The notes below the pieces were generated by a model. It had not been told where the DNA came from. It saw only the letters and a list, made by a program, of their open reading frames with translations, and searched no databases. Both the position numbers and the translations under genes were made by a program. Shown piece by piece: positions 1-6,786 of a stretch of 7,337 bases of DNA (its first letter is position 1; the number at the start of each line of letters is the position of its first letter). Source of the DNA: an uncultured Alistipes sp. (GTDB lineage: Bacteria; Bacteroidota; Bacteroidia; Bacteroidales; Rikenellaceae); the NCBI GenBank assembly GCA_904502075.1, contig CAJGDL010000088.1:1-7337 (forward strand). The letters are read 5' to 3'.

Positions 1-36
1 ACCGAGGATGACGATTCGGAGGGCAGCCTCGATTAA
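1..36 (+). pseudogene. Mirror copy of the 3' end of the DUF5689-type gene (fragment, likely artefactual)
   Basis: Read on the plus strand, these bases encode TEDDDSEGSLD followed by TAA, identical to the C-terminus of the protein encoded at 107-1495 on the minus strand. It is the left arm of the 142-bp palindrome. If real, it would be the tail of a second, convergent copy of that gene extending left of the window. More likely it is the reverse complement of the same DNA introduced by a fold-back read or by assembly. It should not be counted as an independent gene. Confidence 0.6.
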
Positions 37-48
37 CCGCCCCCCCCC

Positions 49-94
49 TAAAAAGTAAAAGGTCTGTACCGCGGTACAGACCTTTTACTTTTTA
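49..94 (-). terminator. Candidate bidirectional intrinsic terminator after the operon
   Basis: About 13 bp after the stop codon of the DUF5689-type gene lies a long self-complementary core: the GC-containing arms GGTCTGTACC and GGTACAGACC flank a short tip and are bordered by an A-rich arm on one side and TTTTACTTTTTA on the other. This is the form of a bidirectional rho-independent terminator and it is correctly placed to end the minus-strand operon. The caveat is that it sits at the centre of the 142-bp perfect palindrome. If the left half is an artefact, the hairpin may be partly or wholly created by it. Confidence 0.55.
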
Positions 95-106
95 GGGGGG
101 GGGCGG

Positions 107-1495
107 TTAATCGAGGCTGCCCTCCGAATCGTCATCCTCGGTCGAGGGGGTAAAGAACGAGTCGTAGTCGACATTATACTCACCCTCGGCATTGGTACCA
201 TTCAGATAGAATCCCGTGCGCTCGAAGACATCCTGATTCATCTCGGCCTCCGTAATATAGGGGGCGGCCGCATCCTCGGCGTGGATCATGATATCCTCGA
301 AGCGGTTGATCGAGATCTGGTAGGTGGCATAGTCGGCCCAATACTTGCCATAGATGGCCAGGTGACCCAGGATATCGACCTTCTGACCATCGTTGACAAT
401 GGGCTTGGCGGCAAAACGGGCATAACCCGAAGTGCGAACCACATAGACACCGGCCTTACCCGTATAGGTCGGCAGGTTTTTGTCGTAGCTGAAGAGCACC
501 GAACCGTAGAGGTTGGCAGCCTTGGCGTAGGTCTTGTCGTTGAAGCCCCAACGATACCAGAACTTGCTCACCACGGGGCGCACATTGGTATCCATCCACG
601 AGGGGTATTTGTTCTCATCGACCACACCATAGCGGCAGGTAACATCCTTGATCCACACCAGGCGACCCATCACGTCGAGAGCCTTGCTGTTGTCGCCCAT
701 GTTGTTGCCGGTGTGGCAGCAGATCAGATCCTTCGTCTCGGGGGTTACCACGAGGATGTCGCCCTCGGCCACCGAAAGCTCGGCAGGGCCTCCGTAGAAG
801 ACATGCTGGGCGATCGTCGTGAGGTTCTCGAGGTTCGAGTTGGCGTAGAACTTGTGCTCGCCCACCTTGTTATAGGAGCTCGAGGGAGCCCCTCCGATCG
901 AGAGCATCATGCGGTAGTTACCGATATAGAGTCCCTTGAGCTTCACATAAACCCACGACGAAGGCATGGTGCCCGTGGCGGGATCGAAGTGGCCCGTAGG
1001 ATAGTTCAGGTAGTTGCCGTTGGTGAGTTTCACCTCGATAGCACCCGTCTCATCGCAGATATAGAGCGACTTGTAGACGTTACCCTCCTCGTCGTTGGAC
1101 TGCACCTTACCTTTGATATAGTAGTTATTAATATTGCTAAAAATATATAAACTACGTTGTAACTGAGCAATCTTTTCTTGATCAGGATTTTCCTTTTCAA
1201 GTTCCTCATTTATCTTTTCAGTCAGGGTAATAATTGTCTCCTTTACACCAGATGACTCGCTGTCCAGTTCAAGGTACTTCGTATCGTCCCACGAGGTGTT
1301 GTCGCCCGTGTGCTCCAGAGTACCAAAGGCATCGAGGAACATCTGCTTCACGTCGCGGATATCCACCTGCTCAAGGTCCACAAAGTCCACATCGGTATAG
1401 ATCTTCTCGGGGGCGGGAACCTCCTGATCGTTGTAGCAGCCGACCGCAAGCACCGCCACGGCCAGCATCCAATATGCTTTCAAAATAGTTTTCAT
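107..1495 (-). CDS. DUF5689-type lipoprotein with tandem OB-fold-like units (putative substrate-binding partner of the TonB receptor)
   Basis: 462 residues. The start at 1495 gives a signal peptide ending in a lipobox (LAVGC, Cys20), so this is a predicted lipoprotein, probably surface-exposed. After Cys20 comes YNDQEVPAP, a start typical of Bacteroidota DUF5689 proteins as I recall them. Residues ~126-200 (YIKGKVQS, then SLYICDETGAIEVKL, then VYVKLKGLYIG) look like an OB-fold beta-barrel strand pattern. Residues ~272-400 (VMGRLVWIKDV, VYVVRTSGYARF, VDILGHLAIYG, YQISINRFEDI) look like a second one. Residues ~81-126 form a charged helical insert encoded by AT-rich DNA unlike its flanks. The tail is very acidic (STEDDDSEGSLD). 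It is the last operon gene, 24 bp after the TonB receptor, the place where a SusD-like partner often sits. OB-like folds next to two nuclease genes suggest nucleic-acid binding; this is inference. The family call rests on recalled sequence pattern and context, not on a search. Confidence 0.85.
   Translation of the reverse strand: MKTILKAYWMLAVAVLAVGCYNDQEVPAPEKIYTDVDFVDLEQVDIRDVKQMFLDAFGTLEHTGDNTSWDDTKYLELDSESSGVKETIITLTEKINEELEKENPDQEKIAQLQRSLYIFSNINNYYIKGKVQSNDEEGNVYKSLYICDETGAIEVKLTNGNYLNYPTGHFDPATGTMPSSWVYVKLKGLYIGNYRMMLSIGGAPSSSYNKVGEHKFYANSNLENLTTIAQHVFYGGPAELSVAEGDILVVTPETKDLICCHTGNNMGDNSKALDVMGRLVWIKDVTCRYGVVDENKYPSWMDTNVRPVVSKFWYRWGFNDKTYAKAANLYGSVLFSYDKNLPTYTGKAGVYVVRTSGYARFAAKPIVNDGQKVDILGHLAIYGKYWADYATYQISINRFEDIMIHAEDAAAPYITEAEMNQDVFERTGFYLNGTNAEGEYNVDYDSFFTPSTEDDDSEGSLD
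1121..1255 (-). other. AT-rich intragenic segment encoding a helical insert
   Basis: Inside the DUF5689-type gene, residues ~81-126 use AT-ending codons (ATT, ATA, AAT, GAA, CAA, CCT, GAT), while the flanking codons end mostly in G or C. The encoded segment (SSGVKETIITLTEKINEE and onward to FSNINNYY) is rich in Lys, Glu, Ile and Asn and would form two helices separated by ENPDQ, unlike the beta-rich flanks. It sits immediately before the first OB-like unit and keeps the reading frame. It looks like a replaced or inserted cassette, or a segment under different selection. Confidence 0.7.
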
Positions 1496-1519
1496 AGTCG
1501 TAAAATCGGTTTTGCGGGG

Positions 1520-4363
1520 TTAGAAACGGAAATATACATTCAGATAATAGGTCGTACCCAGCAGATAGAAATACTTCGAGTCGAAGGGGGTGTAGTACTG
1601 CATCGAGGCGTTGTCCTCGTTCACATAGGTACGACGCGAAAGACGCATCTGCTCGTAACCACCCGTGCGAATCTCCTGGTTGTTGAGTACGTTCTTCACC
1701 TCGAGGCTGAAGCCGAGTTGGTAGTTGCGGCGGATGTACCAGTTCTTACCCACACTCAGATTGAGCGTATAGCTGGGATCGAGTTTCTCCTGACGGCGCA
1801 GATCGTTCAAAGCATCGGCCTTCATCATACCGGGCAACTGCGTCTCCTCACCACCACGAATCACCGTCTGGTAGGCCGACTTGGTGCGGCGAGCAGGGTT
1901 CATCGAGAGGTAGAGGTTATCGTAGTAGTTGAAGTCGATCGAGGCAAACCAGTTGTTCGAGCTACGGTACGACAGACCTACGTTGATCGCCGTTTGGGGC
2001 GTAGACTCCACACGGAAGTCCTTCCAAAGCACCTTATCTACATTCACAATTTCGGTGCTGTTGTCGATCGTCTGCACGAAATCGGCATTCGAAGTGTAGC
2101 GGTAATCACCCAACGAGATGGCACCATTGAGCGAGATTCCGTTCCAGATGGGAGCCGTGAAGCCCAATTCAACACCCATGTAACGCTTGTCGATGCCGCT
2201 CATGGCAAAGTTCGTAAACGAAGACTGCGTATCGTCGTAGAACGAGATCACCTTCGACTGATCCTCGATGGTGGTGTAGTAGGCCGACAGACGCGCCTTG
2301 ATCCACTTGAGGTTGATGTTGTAGGAGAAGTCGGCACCGAAGATCTTCTCGGTCGTGAGACCCGGGGTTACGTCATTGCGCGTACGAGCCGAAACAAAGG
2401 CATCGCGGAAGGCAGGAGCATTCTCCATGTAGGCCACATTGGCATCAATCGAGTGGGCACCCGAGAAGCGGTAGGCAAACTCACCCTTCACCTTGTAGGT
2501 CAGGAAGTCGAGCTTCTTGGAATCTCCGAGCGACGAGGTGAGGAACAAACCCTTCAGGAGGCGACCCTCACGCCACATCTTCGTATAACCGGCCTCACCA
2601 CCAATCAACATCTCGAAGCCACCGAACTTGGCTCCATACTGCAACCAAGCACGACCCTCGTAGAGGTGGGCGTAGTAATCGTAACCATAACGCTCACCCT
2701 CACCCACTTTGCGGGCCTGGTGGCCATGCTGCAAGTAGTAGATCACATCGTTCTGGTAGTTGATGGGATCCTCACCCAAATCGCGGCGGGCAAACTTGTC
2801 GATATCGAGCCAGTAGGCACCACCGAGCAGATCCTTCACCTCGTTGTAGTAGTTCGTGCGGTTGATGCGCAGGTTGGCACCCCCCTTCAGGCTCATGCCG
2901 TTGCGGAACGAGTGGGAGATGGCCAGCATCTCGTTCAGGTCGATCTGGTCGGTATGACGCTCCTCGATGATGTAGTTGGCACCCTCGCCCTGAGCCGCAA
3001 GCTTGCGGTTCGTATCATACATCTTGTCGAAGTTGATCATGCTCTTCTGGGGATCGTTGCGCCACTCCTCGGCCGTCTGCTGGGCCAATGCCTCGTAGCT
3101 CTCCACGGTCGTCTGATCCACTCCTACCGAGGGATCGGCCTGATAGATACGATTCGTGTAGTAGCTGGGCAGGTAGCGGTAGTAGTCGGGACGCGGGTCG
3201 GCACCATCCATCCAGGTCAAGGCCGAGTAGCCGTTGCGACCGAAGCGAACCGACGAGGCGGCCGTGAGCTTCGTACGATCCGAGATATCGAAGTTGTAGT
3301 TGAGCATCACGATCGGCTCGTGGTAGAGACGCACACGCGTGTTGCGCAACTCACCGTTCTGCAGACCCACATTGGGGTTGTAGTAGTTGTTCTCCAACAG
3401 GTCGTAAGCCTCCTGGGTAGAAGCCTGCTGGGCTCCACGCTCCGTGGGGGCACCCAACACCGTGAGGGCTAACGAGTGACGGTTTCCGCCGAAACGCTTC
3501 TCCACCGAACCAAAGTAACCGAAAGCGTTGTAGTAGATACCATCTACATAGCCGTTACCACCCTGACGGGTCGAGAACGAGAAGGCATAGGACCAACCGT
3601 TGTCCAGCAGACCCGAAGCATAGGAGAGCATCACGCGGAAGCGATACATCGTATTGCCGTTCACCACCGAAGCGCGGAATCCCTTGCGCACCTGCGAGGC
3701 ACGGGCATTGACATTGGTCGTACCACCCACTCCATCGATACCGAAGCCCGACGAGTGAAGACCGGCCGTATTCTCCTGGTTACGCGTAGCATCGTTCAGA
3801 CCGCTCCACAGCGACCAAGGGCCGAAACCCGTCATGGCATCGTTGAAACGGATACCATTCAGGTAGATCGACGAATACTGCGAATCGTAACCACGCACGT
3901 TGAAGCGCATCTCCGAGAATTTGTAGGAGGCGATGTTGTTGAAGACATCCTTCGACGACGAGAGCGACGAGGGCAATGCCTGCGAATCGCCTGCCGACTC
4001 GGCATCGGAGTCGAACTCCGAGAAGAGCGAGTCGTCGATCACGGCCTGCACATCGGGTACCATCGACACCACACCGGTATCCTTCACCATACGGTCGACG
4101 CGCACCACGATATCCGAATCCTCGAACTCGGGGGCCTCGAACGAGAGTTTGTAGTCGCCGGCAGGAAGCCCCTCGAAGAGGAAGTTACCCTCGCTGTCGG
4201 TCGTAGCCGTCAAGCCCATCGACTCGATAGCCACCTTCACGCCGCTCAACGCCGCACGTCCGTCGCGCGAAACGACACGACCCTTCACACCGCCATCCTG
4301 CGCCATCACGGCCAGCGATGCAAAGGTGAGCACCATCAAAAGAAGTAGATTTTTAATCTTCAT
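1520..4363 (-). CDS. TonB-dependent outer-membrane receptor with N-terminal carboxypeptidase-regulatory-like domain
   Basis: 947 residues, full length for the family. Residues 1-21 are a signal peptide (MKIKNLLLLMVLTFASLAVMA, cut before QDGG). Residues ~25-104 are a carboxypeptidase-regulatory-like beta-sandwich (GVKGRVVSRDG; TDSEGNFLFEGLPAGDYKLSF). An acidic Ser/Asp-rich linker follows (~105-128), then the plug (~130-225) with FNVRGYDSQYSSIYLNGIRF and the family-typical GVGGTTNVNAR. The 22-strand-type barrel fills ~230-947 and ends in aromatic FRF, as expected for BAM-dependent insertion. The protein would use TonB-ExbBD energy to import a ligand through the outer membrane. It has the domain-plus-plug layout of SusC-like receptors, but I see no SusD gene beside it; the DUF5689-type lipoprotein is next. 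It lies between nuclease genes and that lipoprotein, with gaps of 36 and 24 bp. The ATG at 4363 follows an AT-rich leader without a clear Shine-Dalgarno, as is usual in Bacteroidota. The ligand cannot be read from sequence; nucleic-acid fragments are inferred from context. Confidence 0.96.
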   Translation of the reverse strand: MKIKNLLLLMVLTFASLAVMAQDGGVKGRVVSRDGRAALSGVKVAIESMGLTATTDSEGNFLFEGLPAGDYKLSFEAPEFEDSDIVVRVDRMVKDTGVVSMVPDVQAVIDDSLFSEFDSDAESAGDSQALPSSLSSSKDVFNNIASYKFSEMRFNVRGYDSQYSSIYLNGIRFNDAMTGFGPWSLWSGLNDATRNQENTAGLHSSGFGIDGVGGTTNVNARASQVRKGFRASVVNGNTMYRFRVMLSYASGLLDNGWSYAFSFSTRQGGNGYVDGIYYNAFGYFGSVEKRFGGNRHSLALTVLGAPTERGAQQASTQEAYDLLENNYYNPNVGLQNGELRNTRVRLYHEPIVMLNYNFDISDRTKLTAASSVRFGRNGYSALTWMDGADPRPDYYRYLPSYYTNRIYQADPSVGVDQTTVESYEALAQQTAEEWRNDPQKSMINFDKMYDTNRKLAAQGEGANYIIEERHTDQIDLNEMLAISHSFRNGMSLKGGANLRINRTNYYNEVKDLLGGAYWLDIDKFARRDLGEDPINYQNDVIYYLQHGHQARKVGEGERYGYDYYAHLYEGRAWLQYGAKFGGFEMLIGGEAGYTKMWREGRLLKGLFLTSSLGDSKKLDFLTYKVKGEFAYRFSGAHSIDANVAYMENAPAFRDAFVSARTRNDVTPGLTTEKIFGADFSYNINLKWIKARLSAYYTTIEDQSKVISFYDDTQSSFTNFAMSGIDKRYMGVELGFTAPIWNGISLNGAISLGDYRYTSNADFVQTIDNSTEIVNVDKVLWKDFRVESTPQTAINVGLSYRSSNNWFASIDFNYYDNLYLSMNPARRTKSAYQTVIRGGEETQLPGMMKADALNDLRRQEKLDPSYTLNLSVGKNWYIRRNYQLGFSLEVKNVLNNQEIRTGGYEQMRLSRRTYVNEDNASMQYYTPFDSKYFYLLGTTYYLNVYFRF

Positions 4364-4399
4364 ATTAAATATAGGTATAATTAGTTTGTTTCACTTTGG

Positions 4400-5449
4400 C
4401 TACTTCCCGATCAGGATCATCACCGGGAGGTGATCGCTGAAGCCGCTCTGGAAGTTGTTACCCACGAAGGTGCGCAACGGGTAGTTCTTGTACTGACCCT
4501 CCTGCTGCATCAGGTAGGGGCGGTTGAAGATATAGCCATAGAACTTCTTGTCCACCTTCTGCAACTTCAGCTCACCGGTCGAACCCGTGGCCAGGTTCTC
4601 CGAAACCACAATGTTGTCGAACAGATTCCAGTAGTCGCGGTAACCGAGCGTACCATAACCGGCCTTGAGCAGGGCTACATAGGGGTTGAAATAGCCCCCT
4701 TCGGGGATCTTCTTGATGTCGCCGCATCCGCCCAGCACCTCCATTACGGTGGCATCCGTGGCATCGTCGTTGAAGTCGCCCATCATCACCACCTTCACAT
4801 CGGGATTCAGACGGCGCACCGAGTCGGCCGCGTGGCGCATAATTTTGGCGGCGTGCTCGCGGCGCGGAGCCGAGGCTTGCTGACCTCCCAAACGCGAGGG
4901 CCAGTGGGCTACCATGAAGTAGAAGGGCTCGCCGTCGATCTTACCCCACATGGTCACCACGTCACGCGTACGCAACTCGGGCAACTCGGCCATCTTGAAG
5001 GGGATGGCGGCACTACCCTCCAACTCAAAGGCATCGGCACGGTAGAGGAACGAGCAGTCCACACCGCGGCGGTCGGGCGAGTCGTAGTGGCAGATGCGGT
5101 AGCGGGCGGGAGCCAACTTGGGCTGGGCCACGAGATCCTCCAATACGGCACGGTTCTCGATCTCCGAGACACCGATCACCACCGGGTAGTCGTCCACCGT
5201 AACCTTCTCCCCCTTGCCGATAAGCATGATGTCGGTGAAGACCTTCTCAAGGTTCTTCTGCTTCTTTTCATACTTCGTGGCGTTCCACTTCTTGGGACCC
5301 TCGGGCGTGAACTCATCGTCGTTGGTCTCGGGGTCGTTGATTGTGTCAAAGAGGTTTTCCAGGTTGTAGAAGACCACTTTGTGGGGTTTTTGGGCAAAGC
5401 AGGCCATCACAAGCGCTGCAAAGATACCCGTCAATAGTAGTTTTTTCAT
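4400..5449 (-). CDS. Secreted endonuclease/exonuclease/phosphatase (EEP, DNase I-fold) family enzyme
   Basis: 349 residues from the ATG at 5449. This start gives a clean signal peptide (MKKLLLTGIFAALVMACFAQ); an upstream in-frame ATG at 5518 would place 23 polar residues before it and overlap the previous gene by 62 bp, so it was not used. Cleavage may be after CFA; VMAC could alternatively be a lipobox. EEP motifs are in order: YNLENLF (28-34), metal-binding SEIEN (E96), YDSPDRRGVD (122-131), AHWPSRLGG with the catalytic His182, GDFND (Asp225, Asn227), FDNIVVS (277-283) and terminal SDHLP (Asp339, His340). All residues expected for a Mg-dependent phosphodiesterase are present. The WPSR-GG form is the one found in many Bacteroidota secreted EEP proteins. 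The family includes DNases, RNases and lipid or inositol phosphatases, so the substrate is uncertain; neighbours favour nucleic acid. It begins 7 bp after the stop of the upstream nuclease gene, suggesting translational coupling. Confidence 0.95.
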   Translation of the reverse strand: MKKLLLTGIFAALVMACFAQKPHKVVFYNLENLFDTINDPETNDDEFTPEGPKKWNATKYEKKQKNLEKVFTDIMLIGKGEKVTVDDYPVVIGVSEIENRAVLEDLVAQPKLAPARYRICHYDSPDRRGVDCSFLYRADAFELEGSAAIPFKMAELPELRTRDVVTMWGKIDGEPFYFMVAHWPSRLGGQQASAPRREHAAKIMRHAADSVRRLNPDVKVVMMGDFNDDATDATVMEVLGGCGDIKKIPEGGYFNPYVALLKAGYGTLGYRDYWNLFDNIVVSENLATGSTGELKLQKVDKKFYGYIFNRPYLMQQEGQYKNYPLRTFVGNNFQSGFSDHLPVMILIGK

Positions 5450-5456
5450 AGTATGA

Positions 5457-6692
5457 TTAGTTAATATTCCAATCGGAAGGTTTGTGCTGTGCTTTGACTT
5501 CGGCCGCAATTGACTCATCGAGCATCGGGAAGAAGTTGAAACCGGTCAACTCCTCCACCTCGGCCACCGACATCGTGTAGTCGGAGAGTTTTCCGCTGTT
5601 GCTCGAGGAGTCGTTGTAGGCCAAGAAGCCAATAGCCATCAACTGCGAGGGGTCGGTGATTTTGGCAATGGGGGTGGTATTCTTCGAGGAGCGGGCCTTG
5701 AGCAGCACCTTGAAGCAATACTTAGGCACCGAAAGTTCCTTGCCGGCCTTGTCGGAGGCCTTCGTGCGCACCTCGTGTGTACCCGTCACGCAGTAGAGGG
5801 TATCGGCCCCGGAGGTCATGCCCTTGTTGGTGCAGATCTCCTCCATATTGAGCCACATGCCACCATTGAAGCTATAATCCTGGGGCATGATATTCGAGGC
5901 GTAGAAGGTCTGGGCATTCAACTCGTCGGAGTAGCTCACATAGCGGTGATTCGACATCACCTGGTGGCCACGCACCCACGAACCGCGGTAGGAGCCAATC
6001 ATCAAGTTAGGCTGGTACTCCACAGGGATCTTGGGGTCGTAGGCCCAATCGTCGGTGCGGCGATAAGAGCCCTGCATATAGCATTTGTGAATCGGATAGG
6101 CCAGCCACTCGGCATAGCCCTTTTCGATATTGAAACATACGGTGAAGTTGCGCGCCGTCTTCGACGAGGAGAGCGGAGCGAAGTGGGTCACCGTGATGGT
6201 GTTGTCGTTGTCTTGGTAGTCGGGCAACTCGGGCCACTCCTTCGTAAAGAGGGCCGGTTTCTCATAGATGCCCTGCGTCAATTGGAGGCAGACGCTCTCG
6301 CCTGTACTGAATTTCACCTCGATTTCGGCGGTGCGCTCCGTCGAGGAGTTGTTTTGTTTGAGATAGATCTTGGCCGACTGCATGGAGGAGACCATGCGTC
6401 CGGTGGTCGTGGTTGTCTCACTCGAGGGTGAGGTATGGCACCAGGTGCCCCCCGAAAGGATCGTAAGGGTGTAGGTCGTACCCTGCGCGGCACGCAGGTC
6501 GATCAAGGGGTTGGAGGCGTGACCGGCCACCTCCACACGGTCGGTTCCCGAGAGACGGAACGAGGCCGCAGCCTCGGTCGGCGAGGCTTGTGGCTCCTCC
6601 GAAGAGGTGCATCCGCCCATGGAGAGCAATACCAGCACAATGGCCAGCAGATTTTCAAGGATTCGGGAACCCAAAGATTGCAAAAGCAACAT
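5457..6692 (-). CDS. Lipoprotein with BACON-like domain and DNA/RNA non-specific endonuclease domain
   Basis: 411 residues from the ATG at 6692; the longer reading from TTG at 6722 starts inside the T-tract of the preceding terminator and adds no signal-peptide logic. A hydrophobic stretch (LLAIVLVLLSMGG) ends at Cys28, a plausible lipobox, so the protein is probably membrane-anchored. Residues ~42-140 are a BACON/Ig-like beta domain (AKIYLKQNNSS-ERTAEIEVKF, then VCLQLTQ). Residues ~165-390 match the Serratia-nuclease-like beta-beta-alpha-metal family: VTHFAP, WLAYPIHKCY, DDWAYDPKIP--YQPNL, RGH (His243), TFYASNIMPQ, and FNGGMWLNMEE, where Asn276 and Glu284 have the same spacing as the metal-ligand Asn and Glu of the family. 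The C-terminal AEVEELTGFNFFPML is also family-typical. The usual DRGH is here VRGH. It would cut DNA and RNA outside the cell or at its surface. First gene of the four-gene operon. Confidence 0.9.
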   Translation of the reverse strand: MLLLQSLGSRILENLLAIVLVLLSMGGCTSSEEPQASPTEAAASFRLSGTDRVEVAGHASNPLIDLRAAQGTTYTLTILSGGTWCHTSPSSETTTTTGRMVSSMQSAKIYLKQNNSSTERTAEIEVKFSTGESVCLQLTQGIYEKPALFTKEWPELPDYQDNDNTITVTHFAPLSSSKTARNFTVCFNIEKGYAEWLAYPIHKCYMQGSYRRTDDWAYDPKIPVEYQPNLMIGSYRGSWVRGHQVMSNHRYVSYSDELNAQTFYASNIMPQDYSFNGGMWLNMEEICTNKGMTSGADTLYCVTGTHEVRTKASDKAGKELSVPKYCFKVLLKARSSKNTTPIAKITDPSQLMAIGFLAYNDSSSNSGKLSDYTMSVAEVEELTGFNFFPMLDESIAAEVKAQHKPSDWNIN

Positions 6693-6720
6693 ATTGCAAC
6701 AAGTTAAAAAAGCGACGTAC

Positions 6721-6768
6721 AAAAACGAAAAAACGGCTCCCGAAAGGCACTCCCCTCTCGGGAGCCGT
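6721..6768 (-). terminator. Intrinsic terminator between the upstream gene and the nuclease operon
   Basis: On the minus strand, 18 bp after the stop at 6787, an 11-bp perfect GC-rich stem forms between ACGGCTCCCGA (6768-6758) and TCGGGAGCCGT (6743-6733), with a 14-nt loop, followed at once by TTTTTTCGTTTTT (6733-6721). This is a strong rho-independent terminator for the right-hand gene. Only 28 bp separate the end of its T-tract from the ATG at 6692, so any promoter for the operon must overlap the hairpin, or the operon depends on partial read-through. Confidence 0.9.
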
Positions 6769-6786
6769 CTGAAAGGTATAAAGGAA

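Larger units (their letters stand above)
1..142. repeat. Perfect 142-bp palindrome at the window edge, probably a fold-back or assembly artefact
   Basis: Every base i pairs with base 143-i, with no mismatch and no spacer; the centre lies between 71 and 72 inside CCGCGG. The palindrome contains a C9 run (40-48) mirrored by a G9 run (95-103), a terminator-like core (49-94), and a mirror copy of the last 12 codons of the DUF5689-type gene (107-142 mirrored at 1-36). A functional terminator needs only the core; copying coding sequence with perfect identity has no obvious role. Symmetry stops exactly at the window edge on the left and at 142 on the right. Inference: a snap-back chimera or the closing of an assembly graph on its own reverse complement, since 142 is one more than 141, a commonly used k-mer size. 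A genuine inverted duplication cannot be excluded. Confidence 0.95.

Noticed and set aside
281..1150. 289-residue plus-strand open frame opposite the DUF5689-type gene
   Set aside because: It shows no domain, signal peptide or plausible start context and has the same antisense composition as the other mirror frames.
1310..3472. 720-residue open frame on the plus strand across the receptor and lipoprotein genes
   Set aside because: It is antisense to two well-supported genes and crosses their boundary, and its product is a low-complexity His/Val/Arg/Leu-rich sequence. It stays open because the real genes rarely use TTA, CTA or TCA codons.
4430..5437. 335-residue plus-strand open frame opposite the EEP gene
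   Set aside because: The minus-strand gene carries all EEP catalytic motifs; the antisense product is His/Val-rich with no recognisable motif.
5450..5518. Longer N-terminus for the EEP enzyme starting at ATG 5518
   Set aside because: It would place 23 polar residues before a clear signal peptide and overlap the upstream gene by 62 bp; the ATG at 5449 fits both export and operon spacing.
6693..6722. TTG start at 6722 for the nuclease lipoprotein
   Set aside because: It lies in the terminator T-tract and adds MYVAFLTCCN, which does not improve the signal peptide; the ATG at 6692 is preferred.
6699..6723. Bacteroidota-type promoter (TTTG at 6723-6720 and TAACTTGT at 6706-6699, minus strand)
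   Set aside because: The spacing is 13 bp instead of about 19-21, the -7 element is imperfect, and transcription would start almost on the ATG.
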